From NCBI RefSeq assembly GCF_011752995.1, contig NZ_VWWL01000002.1, positions 62,001 through 126,000 of the forward strand: 64,000 bases of DNA, in the 5' to 3' direction. Position 1 is the first letter of the stretch, and each line of letters begins with the position of its first letter. The stretch is from Burkholderia sp. Ax-1724. GTDB taxonomy: Bacteria > Pseudomonadota > Gammaproteobacteria > Burkholderiales > Burkholderiaceae. The position numbers and the translations under genes are program-made. A model generated the notes under the pieces. That model was not told where the DNA came from. It ran no database searches and saw nothing but the letters and a program-made list of their open reading frames with translations. This document shows positions 52,089 to 61,158 of this stretch, one piece after another.

Positions 52089-52351
52089 TCACAGCGCATG
52101 GTTCGCCCTGTATCGGAATAATGTGGCAATCGATGATGTGACATGGATCAATAGTGTCAAGCGCGGGCAGTTCCGGTTGCATCCGGCTGACGGTCAAGGT
52201 GTCTTACTTGGCTGTGTCACTCTGCACGCCATACCAATTTTCTGCGTGTCCGGCGCGCACTTCTGCACACCGTCACTATGCCGTCCGCAATTTTGGGTTT
52301 CATGCGTATAGAGCGATCGAGGTAATGACACATGGCAACACTTGCCCGTAG
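52087..52351 (+). pseudogene. 3' remnant of effector gene, tandem copy 2
   Basis: Same segment as the remnant at 51583 and with the same frame breaks: NHSAWFALYRNNVAIDDVTWINSVKRGQFRLHP, then VLLGCVTLH. The active-site Trp-Phe and Cys context is kept but the Ser is Leu. It has diverged from copy 1 by scattered substitutions. Confidence 0.8.
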
Positions 52352-52640
52352 GATGTTCAAGATCGCATTGTTTTTCTGTCTATTCGTTCTTTCGGTTCGC
52401 TATGTCCGCCCGTCTCCCTATCCAATGACGGAAAGCCAGCTAGACGTCTGGTGGCGTGCTTCGGATTGGCTCGGCATCCGGGACCCCGAAGATCTTATTT
52501 TCGTGGTGTGGGTGACGATAGAACTGATCGTGGCAATGCTTACCTATGCGGCAATCATCAGGTTATGGCAACAATTTCCTCACATCCTGACCGCGCGGCG
52601 CACTACCAGCCGCCGCGCGGCCCCCATCATCAAGGCTTGA
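52332..52640 (+). CDS. Putative orphan immunity membrane protein with altered C-terminus (copy 3)
   Basis: The first 60 or so residues are identical to the protein at 51828. V-to-M, A-to-T and V-to-A changes occur in helix 2. After RLW the reading runs into non-repeat sequence (QQFPHILTARRTTSRR...), giving 102 residues. The duplication end therefore truncated the original tail and the gene now borrows a new one. It overlaps the stop region of the convergent ggt gene by 11 bases. Confidence 0.55.
   Translation: MATLARRMFKIALFFCLFVLSVRYVRPSPYPMTESQLDVWWRASDWLGIRDPEDLIFVVWVTIELIVAMLTYAAIIRLWQQFPHILTARRTTSRRAAPIIKA
52591..52620 (-). terminator. Hairpin after the gamma-glutamyltransferase gene
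   Basis: 9-bp GC stem (52591-52599 with 52612-52620) just beyond the minus-strand ggt stop. No T-run. It lies inside the altered tail of the last immunity gene. Confidence 0.5.
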
Positions 52641-54636
52641 ACGTATCGCCAAGCGCAACGCCTTCGCGGCGCGGATCAGTGCCGCCTTGCAGCACGGCGG
52701 ACTGGCCCAGCGTGACACGCATCACCGTGTTGATGCCGCTTGCCTGCGCGGCCGTCGACACCTTATGTCCGAGCGCAGTCAGGCCTGCGATCAGCGGATC
52801 GTGCACGCCGTTATCCGACAGATCGAGATCCGGGTGTTCGCCGCCGATCGTCGTAGTCGGACTGTTGCTCGCGCCGAAGTCCATCAGGCCGGACGACTGC
52901 TGCGCGTCGAGCCCCCAGTCGAGCGTACCGACGAGCGTCTTCACCACGTATTGCGGAATCGTGCCGCCGCCCGGCGAACCGGTCGCCATCACGAAGTCGC
53001 CCCTGGAGCCGTCCGGCGCGATCTTGAACACCAGCGTCGGCGCCATCGAACTGCGCGGACGCTTGCCCGGCTGCACGCGGTTCGCGATCAGATTGCCGGC
53101 ACTGTCCGTCGGGGCCGCGGAGAAGTCGGTCAACTGGTTGTTCAGCAGGAAGCCGTGCGTCATGTGGAACGAACCCATGCTCGACTCGACCGTCGTCGTC
53201 GCGGTAAGCACGCTGCCGTCGCCGTCGACGATCGTGAACTGGTTCGTGCCGTGCTCGATCTGATTGGCCGCGACACCGACCGGCACCGCGCCGAGATCGC
53301 CCGGCTGTGCGGTGCCCATACTCTTCGACATGCTGATCAATGCCGAGCGGCTCTTCAGATAGGGCTTGTTGAGCAGCGTATCCCAGGTGCCGCCCGGTAG
53401 CGGGACGAAATCGGTATCGGCAACGTACTTGTCGCGGTCGGCATACGCGAGCCGCTCGGCTTCCGTGATCAGATGCACGGCGGCAACGGTCGGCTTGCCG
53501 CCTTCGAGATCGAGCGCGGTCGGCGGCATCGATTTCAGATCGAAGTTCTCGAGAATCCCGAGCGCCGACGCAACCGCGATCCCGCCCGACGACGGCGGCG
53601 GCATCCCGCAGACCCAGTAGGCGCGATACGTCGTGCAGACAGGTTCGCGGACTTTCGCCTGATATCCGGCGAGGTCGGAGAGCGTCGTCTTGCCGGGCGT
53701 CAGCGTCGAACCGTCGGCGCCCTTCGCGACCGCGATCTTCGCGACGATATCCTGCGCGATCGGACCGGTATAGAGCGCGTTCGCGCCTGATTGCGACATC
53801 TGCGTCAGTGCGTCCGCATACGCCGGGTTCTTCAGGATCGTGCCGAGCGCCTTCGGCGAGCCGTCCGCATTCATGAAATACGCGGTCGCTTCGGCATCGC
53901 GCTTCAGGCTCGATGCGTTCGACGCGATTGCCGCGGCAAGGCGCCCGCCGATCGGAAAACCGTTCGTGGCAAGCGAAATCGCGTCGTCGAACAGGCCTTT
54001 CCACGGCAGCTTGCCATGATCGCGTTGCAGCGCTTCGATCAGGCGCGGCACGCCGATTGTGCCGATCGAGCGACCGCTCGCGCGCGCGTTGGGTTGCGGC
54101 GTCGAGTGATCGCTCGTGTCGTCGACATATTGCAGATAGTTTTCCGTCGCGGCAGCGGGCGCCGTTTCGCGGCCGTCGTAGGCCTGTAGTGTCTTGTTGC
54201 GGCCGTCGTAGTACAGCAGCACGCCGCCGGAACCGAGGCCCGTCGCCTCGGGTACCGTGAGGCCGAGCACCGCCTGCACGGCGACGGCCGCATCGGCTGC
54301 CGTGCCGCCCCGTTTCAGCACGGCGCAACCGGCCGCGCTGGCGTAAGCGTTCGAGGTCACGACCATATAGGTTTTTGCGTAGCTCGGTTTGAGTCCTGTC
54401 CGGTATCCGGACGCGGCTTCGGGAAGCGACGGATCGCCGGGCTGGTTCGAGCCGACCACGACGGTCGAGCCGTTGTTGTCGACCGCGAGGCAGCTTGTGT
54501 CGGCGGTAGGCGGCGACGTCGGAGACGGAGAGGTCGACGGCTGAGACTTCAGGTTATCGGAATCGCCGTTGCAGGCGCTCATCAAGGCAGCGGCGAACAG
54601 CACGGAAGCGTAAGGCCGGATCGTGTTGATTTTCAT
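52630..54636 (-). CDS. ggt: Gamma-glutamyltransferase, lipoprotein
   Basis: A 668-residue Ntn-hydrolase. The signal peptide ends LMSAC22, a lipobox, so it is probably lipid-anchored in the periplasm. Autocleavage is expected before Thr464 in EHG-TNQFTIVDGDGSVLTATTT. The small-subunit part contains GFLLNNQLTDFS, SSMAPTLV and GSPGGGTIP. E. coli enzymes read TTHYSVVD here, so the His after Thr is Gln, a mild deviation. It hydrolyses or transfers gamma-glutamyl groups of glutathione. It is a single gene convergent with the immunity array. Confidence 0.9.
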   Translation of the reverse strand: MKINTIRPYASVLFAAALMSACNGDSDNLKSQPSTSPSPTSPPTADTSCLAVDNNGSTVVVGSNQPGDPSLPEAASGYRTGLKPSYAKTYMVVTSNAYASAAGCAVLKRGGTAADAAVAVQAVLGLTVPEATGLGSGGVLLYYDGRNKTLQAYDGRETAPAAATENYLQYVDDTSDHSTPQPNARASGRSIGTIGVPRLIEALQRDHGKLPWKGLFDDAISLATNGFPIGGRLAAAIASNASSLKRDAEATAYFMNADGSPKALGTILKNPAYADALTQMSQSGANALYTGPIAQDIVAKIAVAKGADGSTLTPGKTTLSDLAGYQAKVREPVCTTYRAYWVCGMPPPSSGGIAVASALGILENFDLKSMPPTALDLEGGKPTVAAVHLITEAERLAYADRDKYVADTDFVPLPGGTWDTLLNKPYLKSRSALISMSKSMGTAQPGDLGAVPVGVAANQIEHGTNQFTIVDGDGSVLTATTTVESSMGSFHMTHGFLLNNQLTDFSAAPTDSAGNLIANRVQPGKRPRSSMAPTLVFKIAPDGSRGDFVMATGSPGGGTIPQYVVKTLVGTLDWGLDAQQSSGLMDFGASNSPTTTIGGEHPDLDLSDNGVHDPLIAGLTALGHKVSTAAQASGINTVMRVTLGQSAVLQGGTDPRREGVALGDTFKP

Positions 54637-55049
54637 TGTCGAGGTTCGGCGTTGTCGTTCAGGAGATCGGAATCGAGGTGGGGCCTGCCGCTGAATGGTT
54701 TATTAAAATATTCGGAAAGGCAATTGGAATAAATCCCACTTACGGAGGGATTACAGCAATCGCCCGCGGTACCGGCCACAACCCGCCGATATCTCGTCGC
54801 CGTCCGCATCGCGGCCCTTGCCGATACCCAACGCGACCACACGCTCTGCCGGAAACAGAGGCCCGGCTACCCCGGCCTCGCGTTAACACGGACATTTCCA
54901 CAAGGAATGGTTCTATTCCCGACGCTTGATGGCCGAGGGCGTTCTCCTGCTCCACACTATCCGAAGGCGGCGACGAATCTGTCGGGACGAATCTGTCATC
55001 CCCCATCACTTCGCAGGCCTTATCGAATAACAACGAACGAAGGAGACAC
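54637..55049. other. Divergent control region between ggt and porin
   Basis: About 410 bases with an AT-rich stretch at 54697-54735, the likely ggt promoter area. The porin has GAAGGAG at about 55038-55044. No operator or small RNA could be defined by eye. Confidence 0.45.
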
Positions 55050-56111
55050 ATGAAAAAGATCGTTTTATCCGCGCTGATTGCCGGTCTGTCACCCTGTCTG
55101 TCCCATGCGCAATCCAGCGTCACGCTGTATGGCGACATCGGCGCAGGCGTGCGCTGGGTCAATAATCAGAAGGGCGGTAGCGCAGTCATGTTCAACAACA
55201 ACATCCTCGCCGTGAATCGTTTCGGCCTTTACGGCAAGGAAGACCTCGGTAATGGCCTCTCTGCGATCTTCAAGCTCGAAAACGCCTTCAACAGCGGAAC
55301 CGGCGCCTTGAAGAACGCCGGCGTGCTCTTCTCGCAGGCAGCGTTCGTCGGTCTTTCAAACGACTTCGGGCGGCTGACCTTCGGCCGCCAGGTCAGCGCG
55401 AGCGAGTACTTCGCCACGCTCGTCGATCCCACCGGCGGTCAGGCACAGTCGCTCGCCATCCAGCCCAACGCGCTCTACTTCTTCAACTACTTCACCGACG
55501 ACACGCGCTTTAACAACACGATCAGCTATATCGGCCACGCGGGCGGCTTCCACTTTGGCGGCAGCTATTCGCCGGGCGGCGTCGCCGGCAATCTGCGCTC
55601 GGGCACCAATGTCTCCGGAACCGCCATGTACCAATGGGGGCCGGCACTCGCCGGCTTCGGCTATCAGAAGACCTGGAGCGCGACCGCGACGCAATGGGCT
55701 CAGACCTTCCACACCGGCGGCTCGCTGCAACTCGGTCCTGCGCGCCTCTACATGAGCTACGCCGATTTCAGCGTAAGCGCCGCCACCGAAGGCCAGCCCA
55801 CCCGGCGCGATCATATTCCGAGCATCGGCGTCATGGTCGTGGCCACCCCCGAGCTGCAATTCACGGCGGCCGCGTACTACGACAGCGCCCGTCATCTCGC
55901 CAACGCCCAGGACGGCAGCGGGCACAAGGTCACGACCTTTGCCATCGCCGAGTACTACCTCTCGAAGCGCACCGAGCTTTACGCCGAAGCCGACTACAAC
56001 GGCTTCTCCGGCGCCTATCGAACCGATGCCCTGAACATCGCGGGGCTCGGCATGCGCAGCGGCGCAAGCTCGACGACCGGCGTCACGCTCGGCCTCATGA
56101 CACGGTTCTAG
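55050..56111 (+). CDS. Gram-negative porin (Burkholderia OmpC-like)
   Basis: A 353-residue porin. The signal peptide ends PCLSHA/QSSVTLYGDIGAG. NRFGLYGKEDLGNGLSAIFKLE and FGRLTFGRQ are the first strands, and LGLMTRF with terminal Phe is the last. Shorter than the porin at 23290. A general channel for small solutes. A good ribosome site precedes the ATG at 55050. Confidence 0.92.
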   Translation: MKKIVLSALIAGLSPCLSHAQSSVTLYGDIGAGVRWVNNQKGGSAVMFNNNILAVNRFGLYGKEDLGNGLSAIFKLENAFNSGTGALKNAGVLFSQAAFVGLSNDFGRLTFGRQVSASEYFATLVDPTGGQAQSLAIQPNALYFFNYFTDDTRFNNTISYIGHAGGFHFGGSYSPGGVAGNLRSGTNVSGTAMYQWGPALAGFGYQKTWSATATQWAQTFHTGGSLQLGPARLYMSYADFSVSAATEGQPTRRDHIPSIGVMVVATPELQFTAAAYYDSARHLANAQDGSGHKVTTFAIAEYYLSKRTELYAEADYNGFSGAYRTDALNIAGLGMRSGASSTTGVTLGLMTRF

Positions 56112-56157
56112 GTAGTTTTGCCGCGCCTTTCCTTACTCTGCACTCACACGTCACAAC

Positions 56158-56532
56158 ATGAAGATATCCACTCGCATCCCATGCATCGCCGTCGCGGTGA
56201 TGCTCGCCGTGCTCAGCGACTGCGCGAGCGCCCAACCGGCTGCCGCTGAGGCCGCGCCCTCGTCCGCGACCGGCACGAAGGCCGCCGCAAGCGACGCCAA
56301 AGCCGCCAGGGCCGCGAACCGCAAGCTCGCGCACCGCGTGGAAAACGCGCTGGCGCGCACGCGCGGCCTGAACTCCGCGCGCATCATCGTGACAGTACGC
56401 GACGGACACGTCACGCTCTCCGGCGCCGTGAACTACAACGAGCAGATTACGTTCGCGGTCGAGGCCGCGCGCAAGGTTGAAGGCGTCATCGACGTCGATA
56501 ACCGCATTCGCGTATCGGGCGCCTCGCTCTGA
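56158..56532 (+). CDS. BON-domain periplasmic protein
   Basis: A 124-residue protein with a signal peptide (MKISTRIPCIAVAVMLAVLSDCASA), an Ala-rich linker, then a BON domain: HRVENALARTRGLNSARIIVTVRDGHVTLSGAVNYNEQITFAVEAARKVEGVIDVDNRIRV. BON domains bind membranes or phospholipids. DCASA may act as a weak lipobox. It follows the porin by about 46 bases. Confidence 0.87.
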   Translation: MKISTRIPCIAVAVMLAVLSDCASAQPAAAEAAPSSATGTKAAASDAKAARAANRKLAHRVENALARTRGLNSARIIVTVRDGHVTLSGAVNYNEQITFAVEAARKVEGVIDVDNRIRVSGASL

Positions 56533-56537
56533 CGGTC

Positions 56538-56560
56538 GCATCCGGCTGCGCGCCGGATGC
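56538..56560 (+). terminator. Hairpin between BON gene and convergent sulfatase gene
   Basis: Perfect 9-bp stem (56538-56546 with 56552-56560), 5-base loop, in the 40-base gap between two convergent genes. Probably a bidirectional end without T-run. Confidence 0.6.
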
Positions 56561-56572
56561 GCCTGCACGACA

Positions 56573-58504
56573 TCACGGCTCGACGACGTTAAAACGTCCG
56601 TCGGGCTTTTCCAGCGTCTTGAGGAACGCGCCGAACAGCGCCTTGGTGCCTTCGAGCACGATCTCGCCTTCCGCCAGAGCGGCACCGAACTGCGTCTGGC
56701 CGAGCAGAATGCGGTCGAGCGTGGCACGCGTCATGGCGATATCCAGGTCGTGGCCTTCGCGATGCGGCGTAGCCGACCAGGTCAGCGCGCCATGCTTCAG
56801 ATACAGCGCATAGCACGCATCGCGGTCGGTGAAACGCCACGTCATGCGAATGTCGAGCGTCTGCGCCTTGAGGCCGTCGACCATCACGGCCAGGTAGTCG
56901 AAAAAAGCTCCATCGCTCAGCACGCGCACGAGGTCCTGGCTGCGCATGATCTGCCCAGCCCCCGCTCCCGCGCCTTCGCGCAACTCGCGCGCGCCAAGCA
57001 GGTAGGCATTGCGCCACGTCGCGGATTCCGCCTGAAAGCCCATCTGTTCGAGCGCCGCCGCGCCCAGTTCGCGCGCCTCGCGCAGCGTCGGCTGCGCGAA
57101 CACGAGGCGGTTCATCACCTCGGCGACCCAGCGATACTCGCCGCGCTCGAAATCGCGGCGCGCGCGTTCGAGCATCGCCTCGGCACCCCCCATGTACTCC
57201 ACGTAGCGCGGCGCGGAAAGCTCGTCCGGCAAGGCGTGCAGATGCGCCGGATTGCCGTCGTACCAGCTCAGGTAGCGCTGATAGATCGCCTTCACATTGT
57301 GCGACACCGTGCCGTAATAGCCGCGCGTATGCCATTGCGCGGCAAGCGTATCGGGCAGCGTCATCCGTTCGGCGATTTCGGCGGCGGTTCCGCCGCGATT
57401 CATCATGCGCAGCGTCTGGTCGTGCAGATACTTGTAGAGGTCGCGCTGCTGTTCGAGAAAGCGCGTGAGGCGCGCGGTGCCCCACGTGGGCCAGTGATGC
57501 TGCGCGAACACGACGTCCGCGCCGCCCGCGTAGCGTTCGAGCGCCTGATGCAGATATCGCGACCAGGCCTTCGCGTTGCGCACCTGCGCGCCGCGCAGCG
57601 GACACAGGTTGTGCAGCGTGCGCGTGCCGTTCTCCGCCACGTTCAGCGCCCGCAGTTGCGGAAAGAAGAAGTGCATTTCGGCAGGCGCCTCGCTATCGGG
57701 CGTGAGCTGGAACACGATCTCGATGCCGTCGATCGTATGTGTTTCGCTTTCCTGATGAATCAGTTGGGTCGGCTCGATGAGCGTAACGGTGCCGTTCGGC
57801 ATCGTCTTGCCGAGCCCCGCGTCGATCTGGCAGCAGGCATTGCGCGCGAGCGTCTGGCCGAACTGGAATTGCGAGCGCCGCTCCATGGCCGTGCCCGCCA
57901 TCACGTTTTCCGCGACGGCCTCTTCCATGAAACCCGCCGGTGCGATCACGGCGACCTCGCCCGCGCGCACGCGTGCCTCGTCGACCACGCCTTTCACGCC
58001 GCCAAAGTGATCGGTATGGCTATGGCTGTAGATCACGGCCAGAACAGGCCGGCGCGGCCGGTGCGCGTAGAAGAGTTCGAGTGCCGCCTGCGCCGTTTCG
58101 CGGCACGTGAGCGGATCGATGATGATGAGCCCCGTATCGCCTTCGATCAGCGTCATGTTCGCGAGATCGAAGCCGCGTACCTGATAAATGCGCGGCGTGA
58201 CCTCGAACAGCCCATGCAGGCGATTGAGCCGCGCCTGACGCCATAGCGCGGGATGCGCCGTGGGCGGCGCGGTTGCTTCGTCGAGAAACGCATAGTCGGC
58301 CATGCTCCAGACGAGCCGGCCATAGGCATCGCGAATCTCGGCGTCGGCAAGCGTGCCGATAAAGCCGCGTTGCGCTTCTTCCATGTCGAGATCGTCGTTC
58401 GCGGGCAGAGCCTGCAACGCATTGCGATGAGCTTGCCGGGTCGCCTCGGTCGCGCGCTGCACGGGCAGATCGGCAAGCGCCGATGAAGTCGGAGTGTTTT
58501 GCAT
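56573..58504 (-). CDS. Alkyl sulfatase, SdsA/YjcS type (metallo-beta-lactamase fold)
   Basis: A 643-residue protein. HSHTDH (161-166) is the binuclear zinc motif and FAQHHWPTWGT adds ligands. The helical dimerisation region follows, and a C-terminal SCP2-like domain (about 520-640) holds lipophilic tails. SdsA1 hydrolyses alkyl sulfates such as SDS to alcohol and sulfate. Unlike SdsA1 there is no signal peptide (it begins MQNTPTSSALADLPVQRAT), so this one is probably cytosolic and needs an importer. It is the last gene of a minus-strand operon with an MFS transporter, acyl-CoA dehydrogenase and synthetase. Confidence 0.9.
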   Translation of the reverse strand: MQNTPTSSALADLPVQRATEATRQAHRNALQALPANDDLDMEEAQRGFIGTLADAEIRDAYGRLVWSMADYAFLDEATAPPTAHPALWRQARLNRLHGLFEVTPRIYQVRGFDLANMTLIEGDTGLIIIDPLTCRETAQAALELFYAHRPRRPVLAVIYSHSHTDHFGGVKGVVDEARVRAGEVAVIAPAGFMEEAVAENVMAGTAMERRSQFQFGQTLARNACCQIDAGLGKTMPNGTVTLIEPTQLIHQESETHTIDGIEIVFQLTPDSEAPAEMHFFFPQLRALNVAENGTRTLHNLCPLRGAQVRNAKAWSRYLHQALERYAGGADVVFAQHHWPTWGTARLTRFLEQQRDLYKYLHDQTLRMMNRGGTAAEIAERMTLPDTLAAQWHTRGYYGTVSHNVKAIYQRYLSWYDGNPAHLHALPDELSAPRYVEYMGGAEAMLERARRDFERGEYRWVAEVMNRLVFAQPTLREARELGAAALEQMGFQAESATWRNAYLLGARELREGAGAGAGQIMRSQDLVRVLSDGAFFDYLAVMVDGLKAQTLDIRMTWRFTDRDACYALYLKHGALTWSATPHREGHDLDIAMTRATLDRILLGQTQFGAALAEGEIVLEGTKALFGAFLKTLEKPDGRFNVVEP

Positions 58505-58577
58505 GGCGTGATGAAATGAGAGACGCGCAGGACCAGCGGCCCTGCGCCGGGGAATAACCGCGAAAGCGCCGCCGCGC

Positions 58578-59879
58578 TCAGGACAAAACGGCTTCGGCTT
58601 CGCGCACGGTTTGCATGGCGGCGCGCGAGCGCTGCGGGTCGAGCCAGCGCGCGCACAGCACGCCGCAGCCGATCAGCACGAGGCCGCACAGTACGCACGA
58701 TTGCTCGAAACCTTGCGCCGTGGCCGTCACGCCGTGCGCGTGCTGGATCAGCACGCCCGTGAGCACGGGCGCGGCGAGTCCGGCCAGCGAGCCAATCGCG
58801 TTGCTCAACGCGAGGACCGCGCCGCGCTGACCATCCGGTGCGACTTCGCTGAGCATGGCGGGGCCGACCGAATACATCGCGAGCGTGAGCCCGCTGCTCA
58901 GCGTGAGCATCAGTACCTTCACGAGCGGCCCGAGCGCGGGCAGATACACCGCGAAGCGCAGAACACCGGCCGCCACCAGCGCAATGGCGATAAAAACGCC
59001 GCGCGACTTGCGCGACGGCACCCCCGCGCCCAGCAGATGCTGCGAGAACCACGCGAGCCCAAGGCCCATCGGCGTAGTGATCGCGACGAACAGCGCGAAA
59101 AGCCGCCCCGAATTCGCCGCGCTGAAGCCCAGTCCGGCCTGGAGATAGTGCGGCATCCACGTGAGGCTCGTGGCGAGCACCCAGTTGGCTGCGAAATGCC
59201 CGCAGAAATTGCCGGCCACGGTACGGTCGGCCAGCAGCGTGCGCCAGGGCACGCGCCGCTCGTCACGCAGGGCGCGCGGCCGTTCGAGCGGACCCTCGGC
59301 GCCGAAGAAAAACCAGCACACGCACCACACGAAGCCGAGCGCGGCCAGCACGGCGAAGTTGGCACGCCAGCCCCAGCGCGCGGTGATGACCGGTATCGCG
59401 AGGCCGGCAACGAACAGGCCCAGCGCGCTGCCCTGATAGAGCACGGCAGCGGGCAGCCCACGCTTCTGGTCCGGAAACCACTTGTAGAGCGCGTGCAGCG
59501 AAACGGGCGACGCCGGACCTTCACCGGCACCGAGCAGCACGCGCGTGACGAGCGCGACCGTCATCGAACCCGCGAAGAGCATCGGCAATTGCAGCAGCGA
59601 CCACGAAAGCGCCATCAGCAGCAGGATGGCGCGCGTGGCAACGCGGTCCGCCAGCACGCCGCCCACCACGGCGGCAATCGCGAAGAGCCAGTTGAGGCTG
59701 CCGCCGATCAGCCCGAACTGCGTGGGCGTGAGGTCGAGGTCGCGCATCATCGGCACGGAGATCATGCCGAACACCACCTTGTCGAGGAAGTTCACCGTCA
59801 TCAGCAACGCGAGCATGATGGCGATCGACCACGCGCGTGCGGGCCGATAGTTGTGGTTGTCTCTGCCGTATGCGGACAT
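58578..59879 (-). CDS. MFS transporter of the alkyl-sulfate operon
   Basis: A 433-residue carrier from the ATG at 59879 (MSAYGRDNHNYRPARAWSIAIML). The helix 1 pattern NFLDKVVFGMISVPMMRDLDLTPTQFGLIGG resembles anion:cation symporters. LLGAGEGPASPVSLHALYKWFP is in helix 4-5. Likely brings the alkyl sulfate or a related anion to the cytosolic sulfatase. Lies between sulfatase and acyl-CoA dehydrogenase genes. Confidence 0.87.
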   Translation of the reverse strand: MSAYGRDNHNYRPARAWSIAIMLALLMTVNFLDKVVFGMISVPMMRDLDLTPTQFGLIGGSLNWLFAIAAVVGGVLADRVATRAILLLMALSWSLLQLPMLFAGSMTVALVTRVLLGAGEGPASPVSLHALYKWFPDQKRGLPAAVLYQGSALGLFVAGLAIPVITARWGWRANFAVLAALGFVWCVCWFFFGAEGPLERPRALRDERRVPWRTLLADRTVAGNFCGHFAANWVLATSLTWMPHYLQAGLGFSAANSGRLFALFVAITTPMGLGLAWFSQHLLGAGVPSRKSRGVFIAIALVAAGVLRFAVYLPALGPLVKVLMLTLSSGLTLAMYSVGPAMLSEVAPDGQRGAVLALSNAIGSLAGLAAPVLTGVLIQHAHGVTATAQGFEQSCVLCGLVLIGCGVLCARWLDPQRSRAAMQTVREAEAVLS

Positions 59880-59961
59880 CCTTGTCTCCAGTCTTTTTCT
59901 CTTGCTCGCCGCCAGGCGGCAGCGCGAACCCCACGGGTTCATCCAGCCTGCTCTTTACCGC

Positions 59962-61149
59962 TTACGAGCCCTGCGCGCCGCCGGTATCGAGAATCGCGCG
60001 CGCAATCGTGTTGCGCTGAATCTCGCTCGTCCCTGTGAAAATGCGGAACATCCTCAGCTTGCGGAACGCCTGCTCCACCGGGTGATGACGCGTCACGCCC
60101 ACGTTGCCGTGAATCTGCACTGCCTTGTCGGCAATCTCGAAGCAGCGTTCGGAAACGAACACCTTGCACGCGGCCGCCTTCATACGCAGGTCGCCGCCGG
60201 CATCCGCGAGCATGGCCGTCTGCGCAATCATGCTTTCGCAGGCCCACAGCGCGGCCGCCATATCGGCCAGCATGTGCTGGATCGCCTGAAACCTCGCAAT
60301 CGGACCGCCGAACTGCCGCCGGCTGCGCGCGTAATCGAGCGACGCTTCGTACACCGAGGTCGCGAGCCCGAGCATGGTCGGGCAATGTAGCAGACGGTTC
60401 ACGTTGATGCGCGACATGCCGAGCTTGAAGCCGTTACCCGCGCCGCCGAACAGGTTGGCGCGCGGCACGCGCACGTTCTCGAAGCGGATGTCCGCGTCGA
60501 TATGCTGGCCCGACATCGGCACGTACGCCTGTTCGACCGTCACGCCCGGCAGATCGAGATCGACGAGTACCGCACTGATGGCGGGCGGCGTGGCCGTGGC
60601 GTCGGTCACGCACATCACGATTGCGAAGTCCGCGAACGGCGCCCCGCTGATGTAGTGCTTATGGCCGTTCACGATCAGATCGTCGCCGTCCGCCACGGCG
60701 CTCGTCGCGATGCTCTGCGCGTCCGAGCCCGAATGCGGCTCGGTCAACGCGAAGCAGGTCGACTTCTCGCCGCGGATCACCGGCATGAAGTAACGCTGCA
60801 ACTGGTCCGGCGTCGCGTACTTGAGCATGTTGCCCACACGCGGCGGCCCGCCCAGATCGCCGAGCACGTGCATCGCGAGCGAGCAGCCGCTCGCCGCGAG
60901 ATCGGCTTTCAGCGCGCACTGCTGCAGAATCGAAAAGCCCTTGCCGCCCAGTTGCACCGGCAGGCACGCCGAGTAATAGCCGAGTTCGGCGGAACGCCGC
61001 CACACGCGCCGCAACACGTCCTTCGGCCAGACGCTCTCCGAATCGAGACCGAGTTCGCGCTCCATCGGCTTGAGTTCATCGGTCACGAAATGGCGAATGC
61101 CCTCGCGCGTGGCGTCGAATACCGCGTCGCCTACCTGTTCGAACATCAT
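59962..61149 (-). CDS. Acyl-CoA dehydrogenase
   Basis: A 395-residue flavoprotein. CFALTEPHSGSDAQSIATSA is the FAD-contacting middle domain. QIHGNVGVTRHHPVEQAFRKLRMFRIFTGTSEIQRNTIARAIL is the C-terminal helical domain. It oxidises an acyl-CoA to the 2-enoyl-CoA. In this operon the acid derived from the alkyl chain is the expected substrate after CoA activation. Confidence 0.92.
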   Translation of the reverse strand: MMFEQVGDAVFDATREGIRHFVTDELKPMERELGLDSESVWPKDVLRRVWRRSAELGYYSACLPVQLGGKGFSILQQCALKADLAASGCSLAMHVLGDLGGPPRVGNMLKYATPDQLQRYFMPVIRGEKSTCFALTEPHSGSDAQSIATSAVADGDDLIVNGHKHYISGAPFADFAIVMCVTDATATPPAISAVLVDLDLPGVTVEQAYVPMSGQHIDADIRFENVRVPRANLFGGAGNGFKLGMSRINVNRLLHCPTMLGLATSVYEASLDYARSRRQFGGPIARFQAIQHMLADMAAALWACESMIAQTAMLADAGGDLRMKAAACKVFVSERCFEIADKAVQIHGNVGVTRHHPVEQAFRKLRMFRIFTGTSEIQRNTIARAILDTGGAQGS

Positions 61150-61158
61150 GGGGAATCC

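Larger units (their letters stand above)
51583..52569 (+). repeat. 504-bp tandem duplication of effector remnant plus immunity gene
   Basis: Unit 1 starts at 51583 and unit 2 at 52087; the two are nearly identical until about 52569, where unit 2 is cut short. The left junction joins the sequence AATCACA at the end of an immunity gene to the same heptamer within effector codons 85-87, suggesting microhomology-driven recombination. Confidence 0.85.
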
